Positions 34,156 to 43,636 of a stretch of DNA of 64,000 nt are shown here, piece by piece (position 1 is the first letter of the stretch; each line of letters begins with the position of its first letter). The stretch covers positions 1,674,001 to 1,738,000 of the forward strand of contig CP102272.1 of assembly GCA_025149125.1 (NCBI GenBank), written 5' to 3'. Both the position numbers and the translations under genes were made by a program. A model generated the notes under the pieces. The model made no database searches. It had not been told where the DNA came from and was given only the letters and a program-made list of their open reading frames with translations. This DNA is from [Clostridium] asparagiforme DSM 15981. GTDB lineage: Bacteria > Bacillota > Clostridia > Lachnospirales > Lachnospiraceae.

Positions 34156-35022
34156 TTAGCTCCATCTGCGCTTTTCAATGGTCTGCACGGTCAAAAACAG
34201 CATGATGAAGGCTGCGCTCACATAATAGAGCAGTCCGCCCAGATCCAGGATATGGTCGTTTACCACTGTGTTGAACACATCCGCCAGCACGATTTTCCCC
34301 AGCAGATGGGTCAGCGCCCGGTCGAACAGGGATTTCTTATAAAAGTAGACGGCTGCCAGCGCCGCCGCTCCGGCGGCTTCCAGGCCCAGGGACAGAGGAG
34401 CGCAGCCGGTGAGGCGGTACAGTACAAAGGCCAGCAGGGTCAGGAGCAGCAGTAGCCCGATGAGAGAGTCCCGGGCCGAGGTGGGGATGAAGCTGATCAG
34501 ATTGGGCCACAGGGTGAGAAGCAGCAGCACGCCGAAGGTTCCGGCGGCCGCGATGAGCTGGCTCTCCGTCAGGGAGGAGATAAACAGGCCGATGGCGATG
34601 TAAACGCAGCCCAGCAGGAAGAAGGTCAGGATTGCGCCGTAGTCCTCGGCCAGATAGGCGGTGCCGCCGGCCTTGATGATCAGAGGACAGAGGCAGGAGA
34701 TGGCCATGGGAATGGCGAACACGGTGACCATGGAGAGGTATTTGCCCATGACCACGCTCCAGAGGGAGACGGGGGAGGTGAGGAGCAGCTGGTCCGTGCG
34801 GGAGTGATGCTCCTCGGACATGCTCTTCATGGTCAGCACCGGAATGGCGATGAGCAGGATAATGAGGATCGCTCCCAGGGTGTAGGAAAAGTAGGGATAT
34901 CCGCCCAGCATGTTGGTGGCCATAAAATAGATGCCGATGAACATGGTGACAAAGGCGATGAACACATATCCGGTCATGGAATAAAAATAAGATTTCAGCT
35001 CGCGCTTATAGATCGCTCTCAT
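34156..35022 (-). CDS. ABC-2 type permease (GldF-like)
   Basis: A 288-residue protein with about six or seven membrane helices. The start at ATG 35022 (RAIYKRELKSYFYSMTGYVF) is preferred over a more upstream in-frame ATG because GGAGGG precedes it. The KSMSEEHHSRTDQLLLTSPV segment is typical of the GldF/NosY-type permease. It overlaps the ATPase gene by 17 bases and ends 34 bases before the GldG-like gene. Confidence 0.9.
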   Translation of the reverse strand: MRAIYKRELKSYFYSMTGYVFIAFVTMFIGIYFMATNMLGGYPYFSYTLGAILIILLIAIPVLTMKSMSEEHHSRTDQLLLTSPVSLWSVVMGKYLSMVTVFAIPMAISCLCPLIIKAGGTAYLAEDYGAILTFFLLGCVYIAIGLFISSLTESQLIAAAGTFGVLLLLTLWPNLISFIPTSARDSLIGLLLLLTLLAFVLYRLTGCAPLSLGLEAAGAAALAAVYFYKKSLFDRALTHLLGKIVLADVFNTVVNDHILDLGGLLYYVSAAFIMLFLTVQTIEKRRWS

Positions 35023-36028
35023 GTTCGCAGCCCTCCTGTCTTGTCTGTTTTTCATCCTCTGTCAGCTCCAGGAATACTTCCTCTAAGGAGGCGTGAACCG
35101 GCACCATGGCGAGAATGGGAAGCCCGCGGTCCGCGCAGGCGTAGAAGATGGCCTCCCGGACGTCGCGGGTGGGAGACGGTTCGCCGGAGGACGTTTCCTC
35201 ATCCCCGTTTGCCGTCCCGGCGTAGTCCAGGGATATCTGGCAGACCCCCTCCTCACTGGATTCCAGAAAATGGATGCCGGAAATCTGCGGCACGGTTTCC
35301 AGCACGGCGCGGACGTTCTCTGCGGAGCCTTTGACGGACAGGTTCATTCCCCCGGCTCCGGCCATCTGCCGTTCCAGGTTTTCCGGGGTGTCGCTGGCGA
35401 TCAGCTTGCCACGGTTGATGATGAGGATGTGGTCGCAGACCGCGCTGACCTCGGACAGGATGTGGGAGCTGAGGATGACCGTGTGCTTTTTGCCCAGACC
35501 GCGGATCATATCCCGGATCTCGATGATCTGTTTGGGGTCCAGGCCCACGGTGGGTTCATCCAGAATGATCACCTGGGGCTTTCCCAAAATGGCCTGGGCC
35601 ATGCCAACCCGCTGCCGGTAGCCTTTTGAGAGGTTTTTGATCAGCCGTCCGTTTACATCTGCGACCTTGACTAACTCCATGGCCTCCGCCACAGCCTCCG
35701 CCCGGGTAGCCCTGGGGATTTTTTTCAGGCTGGCGGCGAAGTCCAGATATTCCCGCACCGTCATGTCGGTGTAGAGGGGCGGGATCTCCGGCAGATAGCC
35801 GATGTCGGATTTAGCGGCCTCCGGTTCCTCCAGAATGTTGTGGCCGTTGATCAGCACCTCGCCCGAGGTGGCGCCCAGATAACCGGTCATAATGTTCATG
35901 GTGGTGGATTTTCCGGCTCCGTTGGGGCCGAGAAAGCCGTAAATCTGGCCATCCCGGACCGTAAAGCTTAAATGATCCACCGCCATATGTCCTCCGTAAG
36001 ATTTTACAAGATCTTTCACTTCAATCAA
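35006..36028 (-). CDS. ABC transporter ATP-binding protein (GldA-like)
   Basis: A 340-residue ATPase. Walker A GPNGAGKST (about 35-43), Q-loop GYLPEIPPLY, signature NLSKGYRQRVGMAQA, Walker B VIILDEPTVGLDP and switch His (ILSSHIL) are intact. About 100 extra C-terminal residues form the usual DUF4162-type tail. First gene of a four-gene minus-strand operon (ATPase, permease, GldG-like, DUF4340). Homologues are needed for gliding in Bacteroidetes, but the same set occurs in non-motile Firmicutes with no assigned cargo. Confidence 0.93.
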   Translation of the reverse strand: MIEVKDLVKSYGGHMAVDHLSFTVRDGQIYGFLGPNGAGKSTTMNIMTGYLGATSGEVLINGHNILEEPEAAKSDIGYLPEIPPLYTDMTVREYLDFAASLKKIPRATRAEAVAEAMELVKVADVNGRLIKNLSKGYRQRVGMAQAILGKPQVIILDEPTVGLDPKQIIEIRDMIRGLGKKHTVILSSHILSEVSAVCDHILIINRGKLIASDTPENLERQMAGAGGMNLSVKGSAENVRAVLETVPQISGIHFLESSEEGVCQISLDYAGTANGDEETSSGEPSPTRDVREAIFYACADRGLPILAMVPVHASLEEVFLELTEDEKQTRQEGCEHESDL

Positions 36029-36304
36029 TGGTACTCTCCTCCTGTCTGTCAGATTGCCGTATTCTGCCGTTAAACCGGCATCATATCAGGAATTAGTTTT
36101 AGCCCTGAATTGTGATGAAAATGTGATGGAACTATGATATTGCTGTTAAATTTTGACCAAAATGGAAACGAAAATCCGGGAAAACGGCAGGAAACGCCGC
36201 AGCAGAGGGCATTTCCGGGGATGAACGTTACCGTTCAAACGGTGGACAGATCGGGGAGGGATGTGCATATCTTTAACAGAGAGAAGAAATTCGGGGGACG
36301 GGAG

Positions 36305-36760
36305 ATGGGACACCGGCTGTTGAATAAGTATCTGGTGCTGATGGATGTGGGCGGGGCGGTGTATGTGCTGTTGGAGCTGGCCTGGCGGGGACGCAGCCAC
36401 TGGACCATGTTTGTGCTGGGAGGATTGTGCTTTATCGGATTGGGGTTGATCAACGAGGTGCTGCCCTGGGATATGCCGCTGTGGGAGCAGGCGGCCTTTG
36501 GCGTGCTGTTGATCACAGTGCTGGAATTTTTCACCGGCTGTGTTGTAAACCTTATGCTGGGCTGGGAGGTGTGGGACTACAGCGGCCTGCCGTGGAACAT
36601 TCTGGGGCAGGTCAGCCTCAAATACAGCGCCCTGTGGCTGCCCGTGAGCCTGGCCGGGATTGTGCTGGACGACTGTCTGCGTTACCGGTGGTTCGGCGAG
36701 GAACGGCCCCGCTACAATCTGGGTCTTACCCGGAAATGGAGGTGGAGCGTGCGGTTGTGA
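36305..36760 (+). CDS. Membrane protein of the putative ABC-transporter type IV (CmpB-like) family
   Basis: A 151-residue protein with four or five helices. ATG 36305 follows GGGGGACGG; the frame is open upstream to 36134 (another ATG at 36221), so the N-terminus is uncertain. Recognisable segments are VGGAVYVLLELAWRGRSHWT, MFVLGGLCFIGLGLINEV, LEFFTGCVVNLMLGWEVWDY and GLPWNILGQVSLKYSALW, typical of the family named putative ABC transporter permease although it carries no ABC signature. Function unknown. Confidence 0.8.
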   Translation: MGHRLLNKYLVLMDVGGAVYVLLELAWRGRSHWTMFVLGGLCFIGLGLINEVLPWDMPLWEQAAFGVLLITVLEFFTGCVVNLMLGWEVWDYSGLPWNILGQVSLKYSALWLPVSLAGIVLDDCLRYRWFGEERPRYNLGLTRKWRWSVRL

Positions 36761-36824
36761 GCGCTGTTCACAGGCTCCGCCGCGCCGGTCTATGGGCGCG
36801 GATCACATTGATATACCGCAAAAA

Positions 36825-36870
36825 TACCGCCCTGAAAATGCCGTGAGGCTACTTGACAGGGCGGTACTTT
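36825..36870 (+). terminator. Terminator after the CmpB-like gene
   Basis: TACCGCCCTG (36825-36834) pairs with CAGGGCGGTA (36857-36866), then CTTTAT. Confidence 0.7.
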
Positions 36871-36934
36871 ATGCCGCTTTGCGCGGGAATATACTTATAA
36901 TTATTGATTCAGGGATATGCACCTTAACGCATAA

Positions 36935-38194
36935 TTAACCAGCATAGGAGGCGTCGATCTTCTTTCCGGACTTCTTGGCTTCCTCCAGCTCCGCCATCTT
37001 CATAGCGCGCACCTTTAAGGGCAGGCCGAACAGGGTGATGAAGCCGTCCGCGTCGTGGTGGTCGTACAGGTCGCCGGTGGTAAAGGAAGCTAAGGACTCG
37101 CTGTACAGGGAGTAGGGGGAGGTGGTTCCGGCCTTGATGATGTTGCCCTTGTACAGTTTGAATTTCACGGTGCCGGTCACATACTTCTGGGTGGACTCCA
37201 CGAACGCCTGCACGGCCTCACGCAGCGGGGTGAACCATTTGCCCTCGTAGACGATCTGGGACAGCTTATTGGCCATATCCTTTTTGGCGTCCATGGTGGC
37301 GCGGTCTAATACCAGCTCCTCCAGCTGCATATGGGCCTCCATCAGGATGGTGCCGCCGGGAGTCTCGTAGATGCCGCGGGACTTCATACCCACCACGCGG
37401 TTTTCCACGATGTCCACGATGCCGATGCCGTGCTTGCCGCCCAGCTCATTGAGGGTGCGGATGACGTCGGAAACCTTCATGGATTTGCCGTTCACGGAGG
37501 TGGGAACGCCCTCCTCAAATGTGATAGTCACGTACTCGCCCTCGTCCGGCGCTTTCTCCGGTCGCACGCTCATCATCAGCAGATGATCATAGTTGGGCTC
37601 TAAGGACGGATTCTCCAGCTCCAGGCCCTCGTGGCTCACGTGCCATAAGTTGCGGTCGCGGCTGTAGCTGCTGTCCATGGAGAAGGGCAGGTCGATGCCG
37701 TGCTGCTTGCAGTATTCGATCTCGTCGTCACGGGACTTTAAGGTCCACACGTCGGTCATACGCCAGGGGGCGATGATCTTTAAATCGGGAGCCAGAGACT
37801 TGATGCTCAGCTCGAAACGGATCTGGTCGTTGCCCTTGCCGGTAGCGCCGTGGCAGATGGCGGCGGCGCCCTCCTTGCGGGCGATGTCCACCAGGCACTT
37901 GGCGATGGCGGGACGGGCCATGGAGGTTCCCAGCAGGTACTTGTTCTCGTAAACGGCGTTGGCCTTCACGCAGGGCACGATATAGTTGTCGCAGAAGTCG
38001 TCCACCAGATCTTCGATGTATAACTTGGAAGCGCCGGACAGCTTTGCCCGCTCATCCAGTCCGTCAAGCTCGCTGCCCTGGCCGCAGTCGATACAGCAGC
38101 AGATCACCTCATAGCCGAAATTTTCCTTTAACCACGGGATGATGGTGGTGGTGTCAAGTCCACCGGAATATGCTAAAATCACTTTCTCTTTCAT
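36935..38194 (-). CDS. argG: Argininosuccinate synthase
   Basis: A 419-residue enzyme. ATG 38194 follows CAGGAGGG; the frame extends upstream through the promoter and is discounted. The ATP pyrophosphatase loop AYSGGLDTTTIIPWL is at residues 8-22, with the family's FELSIKSLAPDLKIIAPWR and RGIYETPGGTIL blocks. It joins citrulline and aspartate using ATP. It is divergent from argC across 278 bp containing matching promoters and ARG-box-like sites, so both directions are probably repressed together by ArgR (not encoded here). Confidence 0.97.
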   Translation of the reverse strand: MKEKVILAYSGGLDTTTIIPWLKENFGYEVICCCIDCGQGSELDGLDERAKLSGASKLYIEDLVDDFCDNYIVPCVKANAVYENKYLLGTSMARPAIAKCLVDIARKEGAAAICHGATGKGNDQIRFELSIKSLAPDLKIIAPWRMTDVWTLKSRDDEIEYCKQHGIDLPFSMDSSYSRDRNLWHVSHEGLELENPSLEPNYDHLLMMSVRPEKAPDEGEYVTITFEEGVPTSVNGKSMKVSDVIRTLNELGGKHGIGIVDIVENRVVGMKSRGIYETPGGTILMEAHMQLEELVLDRATMDAKKDMANKLSQIVYEGKWFTPLREAVQAFVESTQKYVTGTVKFKLYKGNIIKAGTTSPYSLYSESLASFTTGDLYDHHDADGFITLFGLPLKVRAMKMAELEEAKKSGKKIDASYAG

Positions 38195-38252
38195 TCTGAA
38201 TACCCTCCTGAATCGATCATTTATCTTTTTTTCACTTGTGTGTGATTTGACT

Positions 38253-38266
38253 TTCATAAATATACA
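38253..38266 (-). promoter_or_regulatory. ARG-box-like operator over the argG promoter
   Basis: On the minus strand the site reads TGTATATTTATGAA, differing in one base from the site at the argC promoter. It overlaps the argG -10. Confidence 0.6.
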
Positions 38267-38287
38267 CCACAATTTAAAAAAATGCAA
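38259..38287 (-). promoter_or_regulatory. Promoter of argG
   Basis: Minus strand: TTGCAT (38287-38282), a 17-base spacer, TATATT (38264-38259). Confidence 0.7.
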
Positions 38288-38313
38288 TAGGAAAAATTAA
38301 ATTTACAAAAATG

Positions 38314-38342
38314 TTGCATATTATTCACTTGGTGTGTATAAT
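38314..38342 (+). promoter_or_regulatory. Promoter of the argC operon
   Basis: TTGCAT (38314-38319), a 17-base spacer, perfect TATAAT (38337-38342). It uses the same -35 hexamer as argG. TGCATA-TTATTCA at 38315-38327 is a second ARG-box-like sequence within it. Confidence 0.8.
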
Positions 38343-38348
38343 TATGAA
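38335..38348 (+). promoter_or_regulatory. ARG-box-like operator over the argC promoter
   Basis: TGTATAATTATGAA overlaps the -10 and resembles the TGnATAwwTATnCA-type boxes bound by ArgR/AhrC. Confidence 0.65.
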
Positions 38349-38472
38349 CATAACATCAGCCCCGGACCTTTGACGGGACTGGGAAATGCTTCCGGCAGCG
38401 GTTATTGGGGCTGCCGTCAACAGGACGGCGGCGGGCCGGAAACAGATTAATTATGAAGGTGAGGAAGAGATT

Positions 38473-39513
38473 ATGATCAAAGTTGGTATCATCGGCTCGA
38501 CCGGATATGCGGGCGGCGAGCTGGTACGGCTGCTGCTTCAGCGGGAAGATGTGGAAATTAAATGGTACGGCTCCAGAAGCTATATCGGCCAGGACTACGC
38601 TTCGGTTTACGCCAACATGTTCCAGCTGGTGGACGAAAACTGTATGGATGATAATATGAAGGAACTGGCCGGTCTGGTGGACGTGGTTTTCACGGCCACG
38701 CCCCAGGGACTTTGCGCATCCCTGGTGGATGAGGAAATCCTGTCAAAGGTGAAGGTCATCGACCTCAGCGCGGATTTCCGGATCAAGGACGTGGGCGTGT
38801 ACGAGCAGTGGTATAAGCTGAAACACGCCTCCCCCCGGTTCATCGGCGAGGCGGTCTACGGGCTGCCGGAGGTGAACCGGGAGCAGGTGAAGTCGGCCCG
38901 ACTGATCGCCAACCCGGGCTGCTTCCCCACCTGTTCCTTCCTGTCGGTGTACCCGCTGGTGAAGGAGGGGCTGATCGATCCGGGTACCCTGATCATCGAC
39001 GCCAAATCGGGCACCTCCGGGGCGGGGCGCGGGGCCAAGGTGGACAGTCTCTACTGCGAGGTCAATGAGAATATCAAGGCCTACGGGGTGGGCGTACACC
39101 GGCATACGCCGGAGATTGAGGAGCAGCTCTCCTACGCGGCGGGGAAGCCGGTGACCGTCAGCTTCACCCCCCATCTGGTTCCCATGAACCGGGGAATTCT
39201 GGTGACAGCCTACGCCTCCCTGACGGGAAATGCCTCGGAGGAGGAGCTGCGGGCGGCTTACGAGAAGTATTATCAGAAGGAATATTTCGTCCGCGTGCTG
39301 AAACCCGGCGTTGTACCCCAGACGCGCTGGGTGGAGGGAAGCAACTTTGCGGACGTGAACTTCAAACTGGACCCCAGGACCAACCGGGTGGTGATGATGG
39401 GCGCCATCGACAATATGGTGAAGGGCGCGGCGGGCCAGGCGATACAGAATATGAATCTGATGTTTGGACTGGCGGAACATACGGGGCTTAGGCAGGTGCC
39501 GATGTTCCCGTAG
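38473..39513 (+). CDS. argC: N-acetyl-gamma-glutamyl-phosphate reductase
   Basis: A 346-residue enzyme, ATG 38473 behind GGTGAGG. The NADP fold begins VGIIGSTGYAGGELVRLL, and the catalytic Cys lies in NPGCFPT. HRHTPEIEEQL carries the conserved His. It reduces acetylglutamyl phosphate to the semialdehyde. First gene of argC-GNAT-argJ-argB-argD, transcribed from an ARG-boxed promoter. A 120-base leader before it contains a small hairpin (CCGTC/GACGG) of unknown role. Confidence 0.96.
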   Translation: MIKVGIIGSTGYAGGELVRLLLQREDVEIKWYGSRSYIGQDYASVYANMFQLVDENCMDDNMKELAGLVDVVFTATPQGLCASLVDEEILSKVKVIDLSADFRIKDVGVYEQWYKLKHASPRFIGEAVYGLPEVNREQVKSARLIANPGCFPTCSFLSVYPLVKEGLIDPGTLIIDAKSGTSGAGRGAKVDSLYCEVNENIKAYGVGVHRHTPEIEEQLSYAAGKPVTVSFTPHLVPMNRGILVTAYASLTGNASEEELRAAYEKYYQKEYFVRVLKPGVVPQTRWVEGSNFADVNFKLDPRTNRVVMMGAIDNMVKGAAGQAIQNMNLMFGLAEHTGLRQVPMFP

Positions 39514-39588
39514 GTAGGGCGCCCCGGCAGGCGCAAAGGGGGAAACGCCCCCTCCGCGCAAAATGATACAAGGAACGAGGATGTTAAA

Positions 39589-40053
39589 ATGGCAGGAACA
39601 ATGGACGTGATCATCCGGGAGATGACCATTGAGGATTACGGGCAGGTATACGAGCTGTGGACGGAGATCAAGGGGTTTGGCATCCGCACGGTGGACGACT
39701 CCAGGGAGGGGGTGGAGCGTTTCCTGCGGCGCAATCCCACCACCAGCGTGGTGGCGGTGCAGAACGGCCGCATCATCGGAAATATCCTCTGCGGCCACGA
39801 CGGCCGGACCGGCTGCTTTTATCACGTCTGCGTGGCAAACGGTTACCGCAAGCACGGCATCGGCTACCGCATGGTCCGGGCGGCCATGGAGGCGCTCCAG
39901 AGGGAGGGCGTCAGCAAGATCAGTCTGATCGCCTTCAAGGAAAATCAGGTGGGAAACGCCTTCTGGAAGGGCATCGGCTGGGTGGAGCGCGGGGACATCA
40001 ACAGCTACGAGTTCATTTTAAATGAGGAAAACATCACCCGGTTCGTCCGGTAG
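39589..40053 (+). CDS. GNAT N-acetyltransferase inside the arginine operon
   Basis: A 154-residue single-domain GNAT. The acetyl-CoA loop is VANGYRKHGIGYRMVRAA (pattern RxxGxG/A as RKHGIG), and the end reads NAFWKGIGWVERGD. It sits between argC and argJ (75 and 24 bases of spacing), and is surely on the same mRNA. The position suggests a role in acetylating glutamate, like short stand-alone N-acetylglutamate synthases, feeding the pathway that ArgJ recycles. It could instead acetylate another amine. I do not give it a gene symbol because sequence alone does not settle this. Confidence 0.85.
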   Translation: MAGTMDVIIREMTIEDYGQVYELWTEIKGFGIRTVDDSREGVERFLRRNPTTSVVAVQNGRIIGNILCGHDGRTGCFYHVCVANGYRKHGIGYRMVRAAMEALQREGVSKISLIAFKENQVGNAFWKGIGWVERGDINSYEFILNEENITRFVR

Positions 40054-40077
40054 AACAGATTGAAAGGAATGAAAAAA

Positions 40078-41310
40078 ATGGGAGAGATCAGGAAGATACC
40101 AGGCGGAGTGACGGCGGCAAAGGGATTCAAGGCGGCTTCCACCGCGGCGGGGATCAAATACAAGGAACGCCCGGACATGGCGATGATCTACAGCGAGGCG
40201 GACTGCGTGTCCGCAGGCACCTTTACCACCAACCTGGTGCAGGCCGCCCCTGTCAAATGGGACAAAAACCAGGTGTACGGCGGCGCGGCCGCCAGAGCCG
40301 TGGTGGTCAACGCAGGGATCGCCAACGCCTGCACCGGGAAGGAAGGCATGGAATACTGCGGCCGGACGGCAGGGGCCTGCGCGGCGGCCCTGGACGTGCC
40401 GGAGGACAGCGTGCTGGTGGCCTCCACCGGAGTGATCGGAATGCAGCTGCCCATGGACCGCATTGAGACGGGAATCTACGCCATGGCTCCGCTGCTCTGT
40501 GACGGAGAGGAGAGCGGCACAAAGGCGGCCAAGGCCATCATGACCACGGATACCAAACACAAGGAGGTGGCCGTGGAGTTCGAGCTGGGCGGTGTCACGG
40601 TGAAAATGGGGGGCATGTGCAAGGGCTCGGGTATGATTCACCCCAATATGTGCACCATGCTCAGCTTCGTGACCACGGACGCCGCCATTTCCAAGGAGCT
40701 GCTTCAGGAGGCGCTGAGCGCGGACGTCCAGGACACCTACAATATGATCTCCGTGGACGGCGACACCTCCACCAACGACACGGTGCTGCTGCTGGCCAAC
40801 GGTATGGCCGGGAATCCGGTGATCACCGGGAAAAACGAGGACTACGCCGCGTTCTGTCAGGCACTTAACTACATCAACGAGACTCTGGCAAAAAAGATGG
40901 CCGGGGACGGCGAGGGCTGCACGGCGCTGTTTGAGGTGAAAATCGTGGGAGCGGACACCAAAGAGCAGGCGAAGGTGCTGGCAAAATCCGTGATCACCTC
41001 CAGTCTGACCAAGGCGGCCATCTTCGGCCACGACGCCAACTGGGGGCGCATCCTCTGCGCCATGGGTTACTCCGGCGCTCAGTTCGACCCGGAGCGGGTG
41101 GACTTGTACTTTGAGAGCGCCGCGGGCAGCATGCAGATCATAAAGGACGGCGTGGCCGTGGACTACAGCGAGGAGCAGGCCACGGTCGTCCTGTCCCAGC
41201 CCGAGGTGACGGCGGTGGCGGATGTGAAAATGGGAACGGCCACGGCCACGGCCTGGGGCTGCGACCTGACCTTTGACTATGTGAAAATCAACGCGGATTA
41301 CCGCTCATAA
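40078..41310 (+). CDS. argJ: Bifunctional ornithine acetyltransferase / N-acetylglutamate synthase
   Basis: A 410-residue protein. ATG 40078 follows AAAGGA; ATG 40069 is an alternative. The self-cleavage region is seen in KGSGMIHPNMCTMLSFVTTD, where the Thr of CTML becomes the nucleophile of the beta chain. It moves acetyl from N-acetylornithine to glutamate, and in bifunctional forms also uses acetyl-CoA. Whether this copy is mono- or bifunctional cannot be read; the GNAT gene upstream makes the question worth asking. It ends 15 bases before argB. Confidence 0.95.
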   Translation: MGEIRKIPGGVTAAKGFKAASTAAGIKYKERPDMAMIYSEADCVSAGTFTTNLVQAAPVKWDKNQVYGGAAARAVVVNAGIANACTGKEGMEYCGRTAGACAAALDVPEDSVLVASTGVIGMQLPMDRIETGIYAMAPLLCDGEESGTKAAKAIMTTDTKHKEVAVEFELGGVTVKMGGMCKGSGMIHPNMCTMLSFVTTDAAISKELLQEALSADVQDTYNMISVDGDTSTNDTVLLLANGMAGNPVITGKNEDYAAFCQALNYINETLAKKMAGDGEGCTALFEVKIVGADTKEQAKVLAKSVITSSLTKAAIFGHDANWGRILCAMGYSGAQFDPERVDLYFESAAGSMQIIKDGVAVDYSEEQATVVLSQPEVTAVADVKMGTATATAWGCDLTFDYVKINADYRS

Positions 41311-41325
41311 CGAGGAGGATGAAAA

Positions 41326-42222
41326 ATGGAACTGGAACCGGGTATTATGCACAAAGCGGCGGTGCTCATCGAAGCCCTGCCATACATACAGCGTTTCAAC
41401 CGGAAGATCGTGGTGGTCAAATACGGCGGCAGCGCCATGGTGGATGAGAACTTAAAAAAGCAGGTCATCCAGGACGTGGTGCTGTTAAAGCTGGTGGGCT
41501 TCAAGCCCATCATCGTCCACGGCGGCGGTAAGGAGATCAGCCGCTGGGTGGGGAAGGTCGGCATGGAGCCGCATTTTGTGGGCGGTCTGCGGGTGACCGA
41601 CGAGCCCACCATGGAGATCGCGGAGATGGTGCTCAATAAGGTGAACAAGAGCCTGGTGCAGCTGGTAAATGAACTGGGCGTCAAGGCTGTTGGCATCAGC
41701 GGCAAGGACGGCATGATGCTGCGCTGCAGGAAGAAATACTCCGGCGGCGAGGACATCGGATATGTGGGCGAGGTGACGGAGGTGGACCCCCAGATCATTT
41801 ACGACCTGCTGGAGAAGGATTTCCTGCCCATCATCTGCCCCACGGGCTTTGACGAGGAGTTTAAAACCTACAACATCAACGCCGACGACGCGGCCTGCGC
41901 CGTGGCCACCGCCATGAAGGCGGAAAAGCTGGCTTTTCTGACGGACGTGGAGGGGGTTTACCGGGATTTTAACGACAAGGAATCCCTGCTCTCGGAGATG
42001 ACCGTGGACGAGGCCCAGGCCTTTGTGGACAGCGGAACTCTGGGAGGCGGGATGCTGCCCAAGCTGCAAAACTGCATCGACGCCATCCAAAGCGGCGTCT
42101 CACGGGTCCATATCCTGGACGGGCGCATCCCACATTGCCTGCTGCTGGAAATATTCACGGACAAAGGAATCGGCACCGCGATTTTTAACTCCGCGGAGGA
42201 AGAGAGGTATTATCATGGCTGA
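41326..42222 (+). CDS. argB: Acetylglutamate kinase
   Basis: A 298-residue kinase with ATG behind CGAGGAGG. Amino-acid-kinase motifs are visible: VVKYGGSAM at the N-terminus, [14 protein letters not shown], and the C-terminal ATP site with [12 protein letters not shown] and [15 protein letters not shown]. An N-terminal helix of about 20 residues suggests the hexameric, arginine-inhibited form (inference). It phosphorylates N-acetylglutamate and overlaps argD by 8 bases. Confidence 0.97.
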   Translation: MELEPGIMHKAAVLIEALPYIQRFNRKIVVVKYGGSAMVDENLKKQVIQDVVLLKLVGFKPIIVHGGGKEISRWVGKVGMEPHFVGGLRVTDEPTMEIAEMVLNKVNKSLVQLVNELGVKAVGISGKDGMMLRCRKKYSGGEDIGYVGEVTEVDPQIIYDLLEKDFLPIICPTGFDEEFKTYNINADDAACAVATAMKAEKLAFLTDVEGVYRDFNDKESLLSEMTVDEAQAFVDSGTLGGGMLPKLQNCIDAIQSGVSRVHILDGRIPHCLLLEIFTDKGIGTAIFNSAEEERYYHG

Positions 42223-43459
42223 CCAGAAAATAATCGATCAGGCGGAACGGGTGCTCTACAAGACATACAACCGCTATCCCGTGGTGTTTGACCACGGCAA
42301 GGGCGTGACCTTATACGACAGCGAGGGCAACGCCTATCTGGATTTCGGCGCGGGCATCGCGGTGATGGGCCTGGGCTACGGGGACGAGGCGTTTAATCAG
42401 GCGGTGAAAGCGCAGGTGGATCAGCTTACCCACATATCCAACCTGTTTTACAACAAGCCGTCGGCCGACGCAGGGGAAAAGCTGCTGGCAGTATCGCAAA
42501 TGGATAAGGTTTTTTTCACCAACAGCGGCACCGAGGCCATCGAGGGCGCGCTGAAAATTGCAAAGCGTTACCATTATAATAAGCTCCACGAGGCCATGGG
42601 GGATGGGGCCGACGGCTGCGAGGATTCGGAGCCGGATATGGCCGGAGAGATCATCGCCATGAACCACTCCTTCCACGGCCGCAGCCTTGGGGCCTTATCC
42701 GTAACCGGGAATGCCCATTACCAGGAGCCGTTTAAGCCGCTGATTCCGGGAATCAAATTCGCGGAGTTTAACAATCTGGAGAGCGTAAAGGCGCTGATCA
42801 ACCGGAGAACCTGTGCGGTGATCCTGGAGACCGTCCAGGGCGAGGGCGGTATTTATCCGGCCACGGAGGAATTTCTGAAGGGCGTGCGCGCCCTGTGCGA
42901 CCAGTATGGCCTGCTGATGATCCTGGATGAGATTCAGTGCGGCATGGGCCGGACCGGCCATATGTTCGCCTGGCAGGGCTACGGGGTTAAGCCGGACGTG
43001 ATGACCGTGGCCAAGGCCCTGGGCAACGGCATGCCCGTGGGCGCGTTTCTGGCCTGCGGTCCGGCCGCAACGGCCATGGTGCCCGGGGATCACGGGACCA
43101 CCTACGGCGGCAACCCGCTGGTGACCGCGGCCGCGGCCAAGGTGCTGGACCTGTTTGCCGAGCGGAAGATTGTGGAGCATGTGAGGGAGATCGGCGGGTA
43201 CCTGTGGGATACGCTGGAAAAGCTGGCGGCGGAGTGCCCGCTGGTGAAGGACCACCGCGGTGTGGGCCTGATCCAGGGCCTGGAGTTCACCGTGCCCGTG
43301 GGGCCGGTGGTGCAGGAGGCGCTGTTGGAGCAGAAACTGATCCTGATCTCGGCCGGCGCCAATGTGATCCGGTTTGTGCCGCCGTTAGTGATTGAGAAGG
43401 AAGATGTGGACGAGATGGCGCGGAGGCTTAAGATGGCGATTGGGGCGGTGGAATCGTAG
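42215..43459 (+). CDS. argD: Acetylornithine aminotransferase
   Basis: A 414-residue class III PLP enzyme. ATG 42215 overlaps the end of argB and has GAGAGGT upstream; the open frame running back into argB is an artefact. [41 protein letters not shown] and the lysine segment [15 protein letters not shown] are present. A 10-12 residue acidic insertion ([14 protein letters not shown]) follows the first helix. It makes N-acetylornithine from the semialdehyde with glutamate. Last gene of the operon; argF is absent from the window. Confidence 0.95.
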   Translation: MADQKIIDQAERVLYKTYNRYPVVFDHGKGVTLYDSEGNAYLDFGAGIAVMGLGYGDEAFNQAVKAQVDQLTHISNLFYNKPSADAGEKLLAVSQMDKVFFTNSGTEAIEGALKIAKRYHYNKLHEAMGDGADGCEDSEPDMAGEIIAMNHSFHGRSLGALSVTGNAHYQEPFKPLIPGIKFAEFNNLESVKALINRRTCAVILETVQGEGGIYPATEEFLKGVRALCDQYGLLMILDEIQCGMGRTGHMFAWQGYGVKPDVMTVAKALGNGMPVGAFLACGPAATAMVPGDHGTTYGGNPLVTAAAAKVLDLFAERKIVEHVREIGGYLWDTLEKLAAECPLVKDHRGVGLIQGLEFTVPVGPVVQEALLEQKLILISAGANVIRFVPPLVIEKEDVDEMARRLKMAIGAVES

Positions 43460-43530
43460 AAAAATGTAAAAAGCGTAAAAAACGATGATACGGAAGAGGT
43501 GAACGGCGATATCCTGCGCTAAAGTAACAG

Positions 43531-43584
43531 AGGCCGGGATAAGCATGAGAGATGTGGAAAACTCATGCTTATCCCGGCCTTTTG
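43531..43584 (+). terminator. Strong terminator of the arg operon
   Basis: A 19-bp perfect stem (43531-43549 with 43562-43580, beginning AGGCCGGGATAAGC) is followed by TTTT. Confidence 0.92.
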
Positions 43585-43636
43585 GTATGGCAGCAGGAAG
43601 CTGTAACGCGGTACGGAAGAAAAACAAAGCCGGTTG

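Noticed and set aside
38743..39855. Long open frame antisense to argC and the GNAT gene
   Set aside because: Same shadow effect; no start signal and it covers two well-recognised genes.
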